From an uncultured Pseudomonadota bacterium (GTDB lineage Bacteria; Pseudomonadota; Gammaproteobacteria; Burkholderiales; SG8-39), in contig CAILKO010000025.1 of the NCBI GenBank assembly GCA_903834835.1, forward strand, positions 62,001 through 126,000: a stretch of 64,000 nucleotides of DNA, in the 5' to 3' direction. A program made the position numbers and the translations under genes. Positions 51,928 to 61,954 of the stretch are shown piece after piece (position 1 is the stretch's first letter; each line of letters opens with the position of its first letter). The notes under the pieces were generated by a model, which searched no databases, had not been told where the DNA came from, and worked only from the letters and a program-made list of their open reading frames with translations.

Positions 51928-52639
51928 AGCCTGTCTTGATAAGCAACGGGTTGTAGAGCCGCTTGAAAGAATCGACATGCCGCGCGCTGAAGTGATTGCG
52001 CCAGTCCCCCGGCATGCCGCGACGGTAGTGATGGTTCGCCTCCTCGCCCGGCTGGCGACCGCCGGAGAGCGCCTTGAAGGAGGACGCGGAAAGAATGCGC
52101 GCGAGCAGCGCGCGCGGCAGCGCCGCCTCGCCGATGTCGAGATGGTCGAACACGGACGAGAAACACGCGAGCGGATCGGCAATCAGGTCCTCGAACTTCA
52201 GCTCCAGATTGCGCGGCTGGGTGTAGTCCCAGCTGTACATGGCGTACAGAAAGCGCGAGGAGAAGCTCATCTCGCTCTCCAGGCCATCCTCCTTCGACTG
52301 GTCCCGAAGCAGCTTGCGGTGATAGTGCAGCCGCGGCCAGTTGTCCTCGGGATGCGTGTCCAGATGCGAGAAATAGCCCGAGACCACGACATCGCGCGGA
52401 TCGCGGATCACATGGAAACCCGGGCATTCGACCAGGCGCGCGTAAAGCCAGTCCGCGTTCCAGCAAAGCAGCGCGTAGGCCCGGTCTATTTCCTCCAGCA
52501 CGCCGGGCTTGGGCATGCGCAGGTCGTGGTTCTGTCCGAGGGAAGCGAGCCCCAGGTGGCCGAGCACTGCTCGCAGCACCTGAGTGACCCAGGTGGACCC
52601 GCACTTGTGATGGCTGTAGTAGGCGAAGCGCGGCTGCAT
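51902..52639 (-). CDS. PAPS-dependent sulfotransferase domain protein
   Basis: A 245-residue sulfotransferase. The 5'-phosphosulfate loop is YYSHHKCGSTWVTQVL. The 3'-phosphate-binding region is VIRDPRDVVVSGYFSH. It would sulfate a small molecule or glycan using PAPS. Its ATG overlaps the stop of the ABC exporter gene by one base (TGATG) and its own end overlaps the next gene by 26 bases, so the three act together, probably in making and exporting a sulfated product. Confidence 0.88.
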   Translation of the reverse strand: MQPRFAYYSHHKCGSTWVTQVLRAVLGHLGLASLGQNHDLRMPKPGVLEEIDRAYALLCWNADWLYARLVECPGFHVIRDPRDVVVSGYFSHLDTHPEDNWPRLHYHRKLLRDQSKEDGLESEMSFSSRFLYAMYSWDYTQPRNLELKFEDLIADPLACFSSVFDHLDIGEAALPRALLARILSASSFKALSGGRQPGEEANHHYRRGMPGDWRNHFSARHVDSFKRLYNPLLIKTGYERDEDWH

Positions 52640-54489
52640 CAGGCGGTCACGGTTTCCGGCACGTCGATGAAGCCGCCGGACTGGCGGTGCCAGAGCGCGG
52701 CGTAGTGGCCGTCCAGCGCGATCAGTTCGGCATGGCTGCCCTGCTCCACGATACGGCCCGCGTCCATCACGATGAGCCGGTCCATGCGCGCGATGGTGGA
52801 CAGCCGGTGCGCGACCGCGATCACGGTCTTGCCCGCGATCAGCGTGCCGAGGCTCTCCTGGATGGCAGCCTCGACTTCGCTGTCCAGCGCCGAGGTGGCC
52901 TCGTCCAGCACGAGTATCGGCGCGTTCTTCAGGATCACGCGCGCGATCGCGATCCGCTGGCGCTGGCCGCCGGAGAGCTTCACGCCGCGCTCGCCGACCT
53001 GGGCTTCATAACCGGTCTTGCCGCGCCAGTCCTCCAGCCCGCGGATGAATTCGTCGGCATGCGCGAGCCGGGCCGCTGCCACGACCTCCGCGTCGTCCGC
53101 CTGCGGCCTGCCGTAGCGGATGTTGTCCGCGATCGAGCGGTGCAGCAGCGAGGTGTCCTGCGTCACCACGGAAATCTGCGCACGCAGGCTCTCCTGGGTG
53201 ACGCGGGAGATATCCTGACCGTCGATCAGGATGCGGCCGCCTTCCAGATCGAAGAAGCGCAGCAGCAGGTTGACGAGCGTGGACTTGCCGGCACCGGAGC
53301 GCCCGACAACGCCGACCCGCTCGCCCGGGCGCACGACCAGATCCAGCCCGTCGATGATCGGACGCTCGCGGCCGTAGCCGAAGCGGAGCGTTTCGAAGCG
53401 GATTTCGCCGCGACTCACCGCAAGCGACATCGCGTCGGCGCGATTGAGCAGCGTGATCGGTCGCGCGATGGTCATCATGCCTTCCTGCACGACACCGATG
53501 TTCTCGAAGATGCTCGTGATCTGCCAGGCCACCCAGCCCGACATGCTGACCATCTGCCAGGCGAGCGGCAGCGCCATGGCCACCGTGCCCACCTCAACGG
53601 CACCGCGCATCCACAGATGGATCGAGATCGCCGCGGTGCCCGTCACGAGCAGCGCATTGAGGATCGTGAGGCACAGGCCGAACAGGGTGTTAAGACGCAG
53701 TGACCGATGAAAGCGACCGGTATGCTCGTCCAGCGCCTCGCGCACGTAGTCGTCCTCTTCACGCGCGCGCGCGAAGAGCTTCACCGTGAGGATGTTGGTG
53801 TAGCTGTCCACCACGCGCCCGGTGAGGCGCGAGCGCGATTCCGACATCTCCTTGGAGCTGTCGCGCATGCGCGGCACGAAGTAGCGCAGCGTCGCGAGAT
53901 AACCCGCGAACCAGGCGACGACAGGCAAAGCGAGCCAGGGATCGGCACTCGCCATCAGCAGCACGGCGCTCGTGCCGTAGACCATGATGTACCAGACCGC
54001 GTTCAGCAGCGAGACCAGGGTTTCCCGGATCGCGGGCCCGGTCTGCAGCACGCGGTTCGCGATCCGCCCGGCAAAATCGTTCTGGAAGAAGTTCCAGGAC
54101 TGGCGCACCACATGCCAGTGCGCCTGCCAGCGGATGCGGTTCGCCACATTGGCCGCGATCGCCTGGTTCGCGATTAGGTTCTGCGTGACCATCGCGAGCG
54201 GACGCAGCAGCAGAATCACCACCGCCATGCCGGCAAGCATCGGCCAGTGCTCGGCGAGCAGGTTCTCCGGGCGGGCATGGGCGACGAGTGTGACCACGCG
54301 GCCCATGAATACCGGGACCATGGAATCGAGCAGCGCGACCGCCAGCCCCGCGGCGAAGAGCGCCAGGAACAGGCCCTTCGCCTGGCGTGCGAAATGCCAG
54401 AAGAACGCGACCAGTCCGGCGGGCGGCTCGGGGCGCTCCGGTGCCAGTGTGGGCTTCAGGCGTTTTTCGAGGTAGGAGAACAAGGACAT
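52639..54489 (-). CDS. ABC-type exporter, fused membrane and ATPase (MsbA-like)
   Basis: A 616-residue half-transporter. The N-terminal six-helix ABC membrane domain spans about residues 30-330. The ATPase domain contains Walker A GRSGAGKSTL, signature LSGGQRQRIAIARVIL, Walker B ILVLDEATSALD and the switch His VIAVAHRLS. It would export lipid-linked, glycan or hydrophobic substrates as a homodimer in the inner membrane. First gene of the operon with sulfotransferase and DUF6492-like protein. An AGTAACAT palindrome lies 78-103 bases upstream. Confidence 0.93.
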   Translation of the reverse strand: MSLFSYLEKRLKPTLAPERPEPPAGLVAFFWHFARQAKGLFLALFAAGLAVALLDSMVPVFMGRVVTLVAHARPENLLAEHWPMLAGMAVVILLLRPLAMVTQNLIANQAIAANVANRIRWQAHWHVVRQSWNFFQNDFAGRIANRVLQTGPAIRETLVSLLNAVWYIMVYGTSAVLLMASADPWLALPVVAWFAGYLATLRYFVPRMRDSSKEMSESRSRLTGRVVDSYTNILTVKLFARAREEDDYVREALDEHTGRFHRSLRLNTLFGLCLTILNALLVTGTAAISIHLWMRGAVEVGTVAMALPLAWQMVSMSGWVAWQITSIFENIGVVQEGMMTIARPITLLNRADAMSLAVSRGEIRFETLRFGYGRERPIIDGLDLVVRPGERVGVVGRSGAGKSTLVNLLLRFFDLEGGRILIDGQDISRVTQESLRAQISVVTQDTSLLHRSIADNIRYGRPQADDAEVVAAARLAHADEFIRGLEDWRGKTGYEAQVGERGVKLSGGQRQRIAIARVILKNAPILVLDEATSALDSEVEAAIQESLGTLIAGKTVIAVAHRLSTIARMDRLIVMDAGRIVEQGSHAELIALDGHYAALWHRQSGGFIDVPETVTA

Positions 54490-54566
54490 CGGGGCCGATC
54501 GGGGAAGGCGCGATGTTACCCGGCTGACGGCGGCGGAGAGAGGAAGGAATTCCGGTTTCCAGCCAT

Positions 54567-54592
54567 ATATAGTAACATAAATGTTACTATAT
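54567..54592. promoter_or_regulatory. AGTAACAT-family palindrome, copy C
   Basis: Perfect 12-base arms ATATAGTAACAT (54567-54578) and ATGTTACTATAT (54581-54592) around AA. It lies between the glmS stop and the ABC exporter start, on the upstream side of the exporter operon. Same core as copies A and B. Confidence 0.62.
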
Positions 54593-54634
54593 TGCCCGCG
54601 AGGCCCGTATTTCCTGCTTCCGGCGCAGCCCGCG

Positions 54635-56503
54635 CTATTCGACCGTCACGGACTTGGCGAGGTTGCGCGGCTTGTCGACATCGGTGCCGCGCGCTAGCGC
54701 CGTGTGATAGGCAAGCAGCTGCAGCGGCACGACATGCAGAATGGGCGAGAGCGGACCGGCCTGGTCCGCGAGATGGATCACGTTCACGCCTTCGGAGGCC
54801 TCGATGCGGCTCGCCTTGTCGGCGAACACGAAGAGCTCCCCGCCGCGCGCGCGCACTTCCTGCAGATTGGACTTGAGCTTCTCCACCAGCGCATCGCCCG
54901 GAGCGACCGCGACCACGGGCATGTCGCGATCGACGAGCGCGAGCGGACCGTGTTTCAGCTCGCCGGCGGCATAGGCCTCGGCGTGGATGTAGGAAATCTC
55001 CTTCAGCTTCAGTGCGCCTTCCATGGCGATCGGGTAGTGCACGCCGCGCCCGAGAAAGAGCGCGTGCTGCTTGTCCGCGAAGCGCGCCGCCCAGCCCTTC
55101 ACTTCGGCCTCGACTTTCAGCACGTTCGCGACCGCCGCAGGCAGGTGACGCAGCGACTGCAGCAGCGCCGCTTCACGCGCGGGCGTGAGCTGGTTGCGCA
55201 GCCTGGCGAGCACCAGCGCGAGCAGGAAAAGCGCCGCGAGCTGGGTCGTGAAAGCCTTGGTGGAGGCCACGCCGATCTCCGGCCCGGCGCGCGTGAGATA
55301 GCGCAGGCGGGAACCGCGCACGAGCGAGCTCTCGGCGGAGTTGCAGATGGCGAGCGTGTTGCCCTGCCCGATCGAGCGAGCGAATTCCAGCGCCGCAAGC
55401 GTGTCCGCGGTCTCGCCGGACTGCGAGACGGTGACCACAAGCGCATGACGGTCGGGCACCACATCGCGGTAGCGGTATTCGCTCGCGATCTCCACCTGCA
55501 CCGGAATGCGCGCGTACTGCTCGATCCAGTAGCGCGCCACCATGCCGGCATGGAAGCTCGTGCCGCAGGCGATGATCTGCACGCTGTGCGCCTCGCGCAG
55601 CATGGCCTCGGCTTCGGCGCCGAAGAGGCCCGCCTGCAGCGAGCGTGCGCCGGCCACGCTCTCGAGCGTCGCGGCGAGCGCGCCGGGCTGCTCGAAGATC
55701 TCCTTCTGCATGTAGTGCTGCCAGGGGCCGAGCTCGACCGCCTCGGCCGAGAGCTGCGATTCGTGCACCGGCCGATCGACCGCCGCACCCGAGGCATCGA
55801 GGATCCTGCATCCTTCCGGCCTGAGTTCGGCGCAGTCGCCGTCCTCCAGATAGATCACGCGCCGCGTCGCCGTGACGAGCGCGCTTGCGTCGGAGGCCGC
55901 GAAGTGCTCGCCCTCGCCCAGGCCCAGCAGCAGTGGCGCGCCCTTGCGCGCCACCACCACCCGCCCGGGTGCGGACTCGGCTATGAAGGCGAGCGCGAAG
56001 GCACCCTCGAGTTCGGCGGTCGCGCGCACCACGGCCTGCAGCAGATCGCCCGCCTCGCGCAGATGGAAAGCGACCAGGTGGGCAACTACCTCGGTGTCGG
56101 TGTCGGAATGGAATTCATAGCCCAGGCCGCGCAGACGCGCGCGGATCGGCTCGTGGTTCTCGATGATGCCGTTGTGGACCACCGCGAGACCGCCCGAGAC
56201 ATGCGGGTGGGCGTTCCGCTCCGAAGGCACGCCGTGCGTGGCCCAGCGCGTGTGCGCGATGCCCGTTGCCGCAGCGAGCGACTGCGCGGTCACGCGCGTC
56301 TCCAGTTCGGCCACGCGACCAACCGCGCGCAGGCGCCTCAGCGCCGGGTGCGCGCCGCCATGTTGCAGCGTCCCGTTCTGCAACTCGCCATCCAGCACCG
56401 CGATACCGGCCGAGTCGTAGCCGCGGTACTCCAGCCGGCGCAGTCCATCGAGCAGCAGGGGAACGATGTCACGGCGGGCGGCCGCCGCTACGATGCCGCA
56501 CAT
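54635..56503 (-). CDS. glmS: Glutamine-fructose-6-phosphate aminotransferase (isomerising)
   Basis: A 622-residue enzyme making glucosamine-6-phosphate for cell wall precursors. The N-terminal glutaminase begins MCGIVAAAA, with Cys2 as nucleophile after Met removal and [13 protein letters not shown] nearby. Two SIS sugar-isomerase domains follow, with [13 protein letters not shown] and KELEGA-like [25 protein letters not shown]. It starts 12 bases after the glmU stop and is cotranscribed. No glmS ribozyme signature was noticed. Confidence 0.96.
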   Translation of the reverse strand: MCGIVAAAARRDIVPLLLDGLRRLEYRGYDSAGIAVLDGELQNGTLQHGGAHPALRRLRAVGRVAELETRVTAQSLAAATGIAHTRWATHGVPSERNAHPHVSGGLAVVHNGIIENHEPIRARLRGLGYEFHSDTDTEVVAHLVAFHLREAGDLLQAVVRATAELEGAFALAFIAESAPGRVVVARKGAPLLLGLGEGEHFAASDASALVTATRRVIYLEDGDCAELRPEGCRILDASGAAVDRPVHESQLSAEAVELGPWQHYMQKEIFEQPGALAATLESVAGARSLQAGLFGAEAEAMLREAHSVQIIACGTSFHAGMVARYWIEQYARIPVQVEIASEYRYRDVVPDRHALVVTVSQSGETADTLAALEFARSIGQGNTLAICNSAESSLVRGSRLRYLTRAGPEIGVASTKAFTTQLAALFLLALVLARLRNQLTPAREAALLQSLRHLPAAVANVLKVEAEVKGWAARFADKQHALFLGRGVHYPIAMEGALKLKEISYIHAEAYAAGELKHGPLALVDRDMPVVAVAPGDALVEKLKSNLQEVRARGGELFVFADKASRIEASEGVNVIHLADQAGPLSPILHVVPLQLLAYHTALARGTDVDKPRNLAKSVTVE

Positions 56504-56515
56504 GCGCGATCCCCG

Positions 56516-57865
56516 CTATTTCTTCCGCGGCGGTTTCCAGCCTGGCACCGACATCTGGCGCGCGCGCGCCACGGTGAGCTGGTCGGGCGGCGTGTTTTTG
56601 CTGATGGTGGAACCGGCGCCGATATAGGAACCGCGCGCAAGGGTGACCGGCGCGACGAGCGTGGTGTCCGAGCCGATGAAGCAGTCGTCCTCGATCACCG
56701 TGCGATGCTTGGCGAGGCCGTCGTAGTTGCAGGTGATGGTGCCCGCGCCGATGTTGACGCGCTCGCCCACCTCGGCATCACCGATGTACGAAAGATGGTT
56801 CGCCTTGGCGCCGCGCGCGAAGTGCCCGGCCTTCACTTCGACGAAATTGCCGATGTGCACCGCCTCGGCGAGCTGCGTGCCCGGGCGCAGACGCGCATAG
56901 GGACCGATGCGGCAGCGCTCGCCGATCGCGGCCTCGTCCAGATGGCAGAAAGCGTGGATCTCGGTGCCGGCGGCGACACTCACGTTGCGCAGCACGCAGT
57001 TCGGACCGACGCTTACGCCCTCGCCCAGACTGACTTCGCCCTCGAACACGCAGTTCACGTCGATCGACACATCGCGCCCGCAGTGCAGGCTGCCGCGCAC
57101 ATCGATGCGCGCAGGATCGGCGAGCGTGACGCCCGCATCGAGCAGACGTTGCGCTTCGCAAGCCTGCAGCGCGCGCTCGGCCTGCGCGAGCTCCGCCTTG
57201 GAATTCACGCCTGACGTCTCGAGCGGATCGGCCGGGACGGTCGCGACCGCGACGCCTTCGGCGACCGCCATGCCCACGATGTCGGTGAGGTAGTACTCGC
57301 CCTGAGCATTGCGATTCTCCAGCCGCGCCACCCAGGCGGCGAGCCGCGCGCAGGGCAGGGCGAAGAAACCCGCGTTCACTTCGCGGATCCGCAGCTCTTC
57401 GGGCGATGCATCCTTTGCTTCGACGATGCGCTGCACACGGCCGCAGGCACGCACGATGCGCCCGTAGCCCGCCGGATCGTCCTGCTCGACCGTAAGCAGG
57501 GCAAGCCCCGCGCGGCCCGCTTCCACGAGCGCGCGCAGCGTCTGGGCACGGATGCGCGGCACGTCGCCATAGAGGATGAGCACCATGGCGGCGGGATCGA
57601 GCGCGGTCAGTGCCTCCCGCACGGCATGGCCGGTGCCGCGCTGCTCGCGCTGTTCCACCCAGGCGAGGTCGGCCTGCGGGAAAGCGGCCCTGACCGCCTC
57701 GCCGCCGTAACCGTGCACCACGACCAGACGCGCGGGATCGAGACTGCGCGCGGTGCCGAGCACGTGCTCAAGCAGCGGCCGGCCGGCGAGCCGGTGCAAC
57801 ACCTTCGGAAGCGCGGAACGCATGCGCGTGCCCTGGCCAGCGGCGAGCACGAGGATGTTCAGCAT
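56516..57865 (-). CDS. glmU: Bifunctional N-acetylglucosamine-1-phosphate uridyltransferase / glucosamine-1-phosphate acetyltransferase
   Basis: A 449-residue enzyme of UDP-GlcNAc synthesis. The N-terminal uridyltransferase domain has [18 protein letters not shown]. The C-terminal left-handed beta-helix acetyltransferase contains hexapeptide repeats and [44 protein letters not shown]. The layout glmU-glmS is common in Proteobacteria. It is divergent from the MFS gene at 58011 across 145 bases. Confidence 0.96.
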   Translation of the reverse strand: MLNILVLAAGQGTRMRSALPKVLHRLAGRPLLEHVLGTARSLDPARLVVVHGYGGEAVRAAFPQADLAWVEQREQRGTGHAVREALTALDPAAMVLILYGDVPRIRAQTLRALVEAGRAGLALLTVEQDDPAGYGRIVRACGRVQRIVEAKDASPEELRIREVNAGFFALPCARLAAWVARLENRNAQGEYYLTDIVGMAVAEGVAVATVPADPLETSGVNSKAELAQAERALQACEAQRLLDAGVTLADPARIDVRGSLHCGRDVSIDVNCVFEGEVSLGEGVSVGPNCVLRNVSVAAGTEIHAFCHLDEAAIGERCRIGPYARLRPGTQLAEAVHIGNFVEVKAGHFARGAKANHLSYIGDAEVGERVNIGAGTITCNYDGLAKHRTVIEDDCFIGSDTTLVAPVTLARGSYIGAGSTISKNTPPDQLTVARARQMSVPGWKPPRKK

Positions 57866-58010
57866 GCGCGGGATTGGGTCATGGTTTGCAGGGCGAACGC
57901 ACCTGCGGCGGGCATTGATTCGAGTCGGGCGAGTCTAGCATGCGGGCCCCCGTGGCCCGCCTTGCCGGATGGCCTACACTGCACGGCTTTCGACGCGACC
58001 GGAACGAGGC

Positions 58011-59270
58011 ATGAGCGCAGGGCAGGAAGCAACATCGGCGGACGTCGCACGCGCGGCGACACCGCTCTGGCGGCAGGCTCCCTTCGTGCGCTTCTGGCTC
58101 GGCCGCTTCACTTCCCATGTCGCGGGCACGATGATCACCGTGGCGGTGGGCTGGCAGATGTACGAACTCACCGGCAGCGCGCTCGATCTGGGTCTCGTCG
58201 GCCTGGTGCAGTTCCTGCCTGGCGTCGGGCTCATGCTCGTGGCCGGTGTGGTCGCCGATCGTTACGACCGCCGGCTCGTGATGCGCATCGCGCAGCTCTC
58301 CCAGGTCGCCGGGCTGGCCGCGCTTACGGTCGCGAACTTCGCCGGCCTGGTGACGCCCGCCGTGCTGTACCTGACGGTATTCGTGTTCGGTGCGGCGCGC
58401 GCCTTCGAGAATCCGACCATGCATGCGCTGCTGCCGGCGGTGGTCCCGCCCGAGGACTTCCCGAAGGCCGTGGCGGCATCGAGTTCCGGCGGGCAGGCGG
58501 CGGTGATCGTCGGTCCGGCGATCGGCGGCTTCGCCTATCTCGCGGGACCCGGCTTCGTCTACGGCAGCTGCGCGCTCCTGATCGCGCTTGCATCCGTCTT
58601 CATCGGCCTCATCCGGATCGCGCGCAACGTGGCGCCGCGCGAGCGGCCGACGCTCGACACACTGCTCGCAGGCATCCGCTACATCCGCGCGAAGCCCGTG
58701 CTGCTCGGCGCGATCTCGCTCGACATGTTCGCGGTGCTGCTGGGCGGTGCCACCGCCCTGATGCCGATCTTCGCGCGCGACATCCTGGAGGCCGGTCCGA
58801 TCGGCCTCGGCATGCTGCGCTCCGCGCCAGGCATCGGGGCGCTCACGATGTCGCTCTGGCTCGCGCACCGGCCGTTCCAGCACCGGGTCGGACACAAGCT
58901 GTTCGCCGGCATCGCGGTGTTCGGTCTGGCGACCATCGTGTTCGGGCTGTCGGAGTCCTTTGTGCTGTCGCTCGCGAGCCTCGTGGTGCTCGGAGCGAGC
59001 GACATGGTGAGCGTGGTGATCCGGCTGTCCATCGTGCAACTCGAGACGCCGGACGACATGCGCGGCCGGGTGAGCGCCGTGAACTCGCTCTTCATCGGCT
59101 CCTCCAACCAGCTCGGCGAATTCGAATCCGGCGTCACTGCGGAATGGTTCGGCCCCCGGGCCGCTGCGGTTCTTGGCGGCGTGGGCACGCTCGCGGTCGT
59201 TGCGCTCTGGGCGCGCCTGTTCCCGACGCTCTACGGCCGCGACCGGCTGGACACCCGGCCGCGTACCTGA
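58011..59270 (+). CDS. MFS transporter (EntS/MFS_3 type)
   Basis: A 419-residue, twelve-helix inner-membrane transporter, with loop 2-3 motif GVVADRYDRRLVMR and the second-half ETPDDMRGRVSAVNSLF typical of EntS-like exporters. ATG 58011 is used; an in-frame ATG at 57969 has no better ribosome site. It is followed two bases later by the CphA-like ligase gene, so the pair may make and export a peptide-like product. Related to the MFS protein at 37694. Confidence 0.9.
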   Translation: MSAGQEATSADVARAATPLWRQAPFVRFWLGRFTSHVAGTMITVAVGWQMYELTGSALDLGLVGLVQFLPGVGLMLVAGVVADRYDRRLVMRIAQLSQVAGLAALTVANFAGLVTPAVLYLTVFVFGAARAFENPTMHALLPAVVPPEDFPKAVAASSSGGQAAVIVGPAIGGFAYLAGPGFVYGSCALLIALASVFIGLIRIARNVAPRERPTLDTLLAGIRYIRAKPVLLGAISLDMFAVLLGGATALMPIFARDILEAGPIGLGMLRSAPGIGALTMSLWLAHRPFQHRVGHKLFAGIAVFGLATIVFGLSESFVLSLASLVVLGASDMVSVVIRLSIVQLETPDDMRGRVSAVNSLFIGSSNQLGEFESGVTAEWFGPRAAAVLGGVGTLAVVALWARLFPTLYGRDRLDTRPRT

Positions 59271-59272
59271 GG

Positions 59273-61954
59273 ATGGCAGCCGCGATGCCCGATGCAACCG
59301 GCGTGCGCAGCCTGGGTTTCCATCCTGGCGCGAGCGCGGGCCTCGCCGAGCGCACGGCGCGCGTGCGCATCGCTTACGGCACGAACCAGCGCGCGCCCGA
59401 CGCCGCAAACCTGCGCACGCGGATCGCGCGGCTGCGACCCGGCGATCCGCTGTTCGGTGCGCAGGCGGCGGACTGGCCTGGATGTTTCCTGATTGACGCA
59501 GACCGAGGGGCCGGCACGGGGCACTGGATCGCCGCGCTGACGGTCGGCATTCAGCAGTGGGCGCGCGATCCCGTGCTGCGGGCGCGCGTGCTCGCGGAGG
59601 ACGCGCGCGGCTGCACGCTCGCGCTCCCCTGGGCGCGCGAGCGGGTCTGCAGGACCGCGCTCGATTTCGCGCTGCGAATGCTGGCGCTGTGGCTCGACGC
59701 GCGGACCGAGGCGCCGGCCGCACCGGATGCGGAAGCGGCGCTTGCCGCCGAACTGGAGGCCTGGCTCGGGCGCGTTCAACGCGGCGGTCTTGCGCCGAGC
59801 ACGCTGCGCTTCGCGCTTGCGGCGCTGCGACGCGGCCTTCCCGTCGAGACGACCGGGCAGGTGATCAGGATCGGCTGGGGTGCGCGCGCGCAGCGCATGG
59901 ACAGCAGCTTCACCGATGGCACCGGCACCATCGCCTCGATGCTGGCGCGCGACAAGCTGCGCACTCATACGCTGCTCGCGGAGAACCTCCTGCCGGTCAC
60001 GCCCGCGCGCGCAGCGCCGACCTGGGCCCTGGCGCTCAAGGCGGCACGGGAGTTCGGCTGGCCCGTGGTCGTCAAGCCGGGCAATCTGGACCAGGGCGCC
60101 GGAGTGGTGACGGGCTTGCGCGACGAGGCCGCGCTGCGCCTGGCCTGGGATAACGCGAACCGGCTGAGCCCCGGCAAGGCGCTGGTCGAGCAGCATGTTG
60201 CGGGCGCGGACCATCGCCTGCTCGTGATTGGCGGCCGCTTCGCCGTGGCGACGCGGCGCATGCCCGGAGCGGTAACCGGCGACGGCATACACCGCATCAG
60301 CGAACTCATGGCCGCAGCGAATGCGGACCCGCGTCGCGGCAGTGACAAGCGCAATCTGCTGATCCGGCTGAGGCTGGATGACGAGGCCCTCGGCTGCCTG
60401 CGCGCGCAGAGCCTCGACGCCAACTCGGTTCCCGAGGCGGGCCGGCGGGTGCTGCTGCGTACGACAGCCAACATCAGCACCGGCGGCACGGCCGAGGACG
60501 TGACGGCGCAGGTGCATCCGGACAACCGGCGCCTGGCCGAGCGCGCGGCGCGCCTCGTCGGGCTCGACATCGCCGGCGTGGACTTCCTGTGCGATGACAT
60601 ATCGCGCTCCTGGCAGGAGGCAGGCGGTGCGATCTGCGAGGTGAACGCCCAGCCGGGCTTCCGCGTGCACTGGCTCGGCGATCCGGCGCGCGACCTGAAC
60701 GGCGAGGTGATCGACTGGCTGTTCCGCGAGCGCAGCGCGCGGATTCCCACGGCAGCGATCTCGGGCACGAACGGCAAGAGTACCGTCGCGCGCATGCTGC
60801 ACCATATCTGGATGCATACCGGCCGGACCGCGGGCGTGTGCACGACGAACGGCGTCTGGATCGGGCACGATCGCGTGAGTGCCGATAATCTATCCGGGCA
60901 TCCGGGCGGCCGTCTGCTGCTGAACGACCCGGCGGTCGAGGCCGCCGTCATCGAGATGCCCCGCAAGGGACTGCTGCGTTTCGGCCACCCCTGCGACCGC
61001 TACGAGGTCGCAGCGCTGCTGAACGTGCGCGACGACCACATCGGCGTCGACGGCATCGACTCGCTGGAAGAGATGGCGCGCCTGAAGGCACAGGTGCTGC
61101 TGCGCGCCGAAAAGGCGGTCGTCGTGAACGCCGACGACGCGCTGTGCCTGCGCATGGCGGAGAGGGCCGGAGACACACCCAGAATACTGGTCTCCCTTGC
61201 CGGAGAGACCGGCGTGGTACGCGCGCATCTCGCCTCGGGCGGGCGCGCCGTACTCGCGCATTCCGGCGCCGACGGCAAGTGGATCGTGTTCGCGGAGGGC
61301 GCGACGCGCCTGCGGCTCATGCCACTTGCCGACATCCCGGCGACACTCGGCGGTCTGCTCGCAACCAACGAGGTGAACGCGCTGTTCGCCGCCGCGCTCG
61401 CCTGGGCGCAGGGCCTGCCGGCCGAGAAGATCCGCGGCGCGCTCGGTACATTCGCGAACTCGGCGATACAGAATCCGGGGCGCTACAACTTCATCGAGGG
61501 CTACCCGTTCCGTGTGCTGCTCGACTATGCGCACAATCCGGACGGCATCGCGGAACTATGCAGCGTCGTCGCGAATCTGCCAGTGACGGGCAGCCGCCGC
61601 CTGCTCAGCCTGAAGCTCGGCAACCGGCACCGCGCGCACCTGGACGCTTGCGCACCGCTGCTTGCCCGGCATTTCGAGTCCTTCACGCTCGGATGCGACG
61701 CGCCCTTCGTGCGCGAATGTGCGGACTATCCGGGCGAAGATCCGGAGGCAATGATGCTCGCCTGCTTCGCGCAGGCGCTGCAGGCCGCGGGCGTGGACGC
61801 CGGGCGCATCATTACGGAGCGCGACAAGGCCGCCGCGCTCCGCCACGCGCTCGCGAGCGCCGCGCCGGGCGATCTCCTCGTACTGCTCGCCGAACCCTGG
61901 CTCGCGCTGCCGATCCTCGAGGCCTCGAGACCGGCGGCGCCGCAGCGCAGCTAG
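59273..61954 (+). CDS. Cyanophycin-synthetase-like ligase (ATP-grasp plus Mur ligase domains)
   Basis: An 893-residue two-ligase protein. The region about residues 200-235, IRIGWGARAQRMDSSFTDGT, matches the CphA motif (G-x-G-A-R-x-x-R...S-F-T-D). An ATP-grasp domain runs about 230-475 (VVKPGNLDQGAGVV; ICEVNAQPGF). A Mur-ligase domain runs about 490-890 with AISGTNGKSTVARMLHH, TTNGVWIG and LDYAHNPDGI. The N-terminal ~190 residues do not obviously resemble CphA. Length and order fit cyanophycin synthetases, but motif deviations (VIEMPRKGLLRFG for the usual E-x-A-R-G-G) and lack of cyanophycinase nearby leave another poly- or oligopeptide product possible. The start at 59273 is chosen; 59285 is an alternative. 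It overlaps the tautomerase end by four bases. Confidence 0.8.
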   Translation: MAAAMPDATGVRSLGFHPGASAGLAERTARVRIAYGTNQRAPDAANLRTRIARLRPGDPLFGAQAADWPGCFLIDADRGAGTGHWIAALTVGIQQWARDPVLRARVLAEDARGCTLALPWARERVCRTALDFALRMLALWLDARTEAPAAPDAEAALAAELEAWLGRVQRGGLAPSTLRFALAALRRGLPVETTGQVIRIGWGARAQRMDSSFTDGTGTIASMLARDKLRTHTLLAENLLPVTPARAAPTWALALKAAREFGWPVVVKPGNLDQGAGVVTGLRDEAALRLAWDNANRLSPGKALVEQHVAGADHRLLVIGGRFAVATRRMPGAVTGDGIHRISELMAAANADPRRGSDKRNLLIRLRLDDEALGCLRAQSLDANSVPEAGRRVLLRTTANISTGGTAEDVTAQVHPDNRRLAERAARLVGLDIAGVDFLCDDISRSWQEAGGAICEVNAQPGFRVHWLGDPARDLNGEVIDWLFRERSARIPTAAISGTNGKSTVARMLHHIWMHTGRTAGVCTTNGVWIGHDRVSADNLSGHPGGRLLLNDPAVEAAVIEMPRKGLLRFGHPCDRYEVAALLNVRDDHIGVDGIDSLEEMARLKAQVLLRAEKAVVVNADDALCLRMAERAGDTPRILVSLAGETGVVRAHLASGGRAVLAHSGADGKWIVFAEGATRLRLMPLADIPATLGGLLATNEVNALFAAALAWAQGLPAEKIRGALGTFANSAIQNPGRYNFIEGYPFRVLLDYAHNPDGIAELCSVVANLPVTGSRRLLSLKLGNRHRAHLDACAPLLARHFESFTLGCDAPFVRECADYPGEDPEAMMLACFAQALQAAGVDAGRIITERDKAAALRHALASAAPGDLLVLLAEPWLALPILEASRPAAPQRS

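Noticed and set aside
54704-57214. An 836-codon plus-strand open frame opposite glmS/glmU
   Set aside because: Antisense to two certain housekeeping genes; composition is typical of a shadow frame.
57626-59272. N-terminal extension of the CphA-like frame by 549 codons
   Set aside because: The extension runs through glmU antisense and the whole MFS gene without family sequence; the real start follows the MFS stop.
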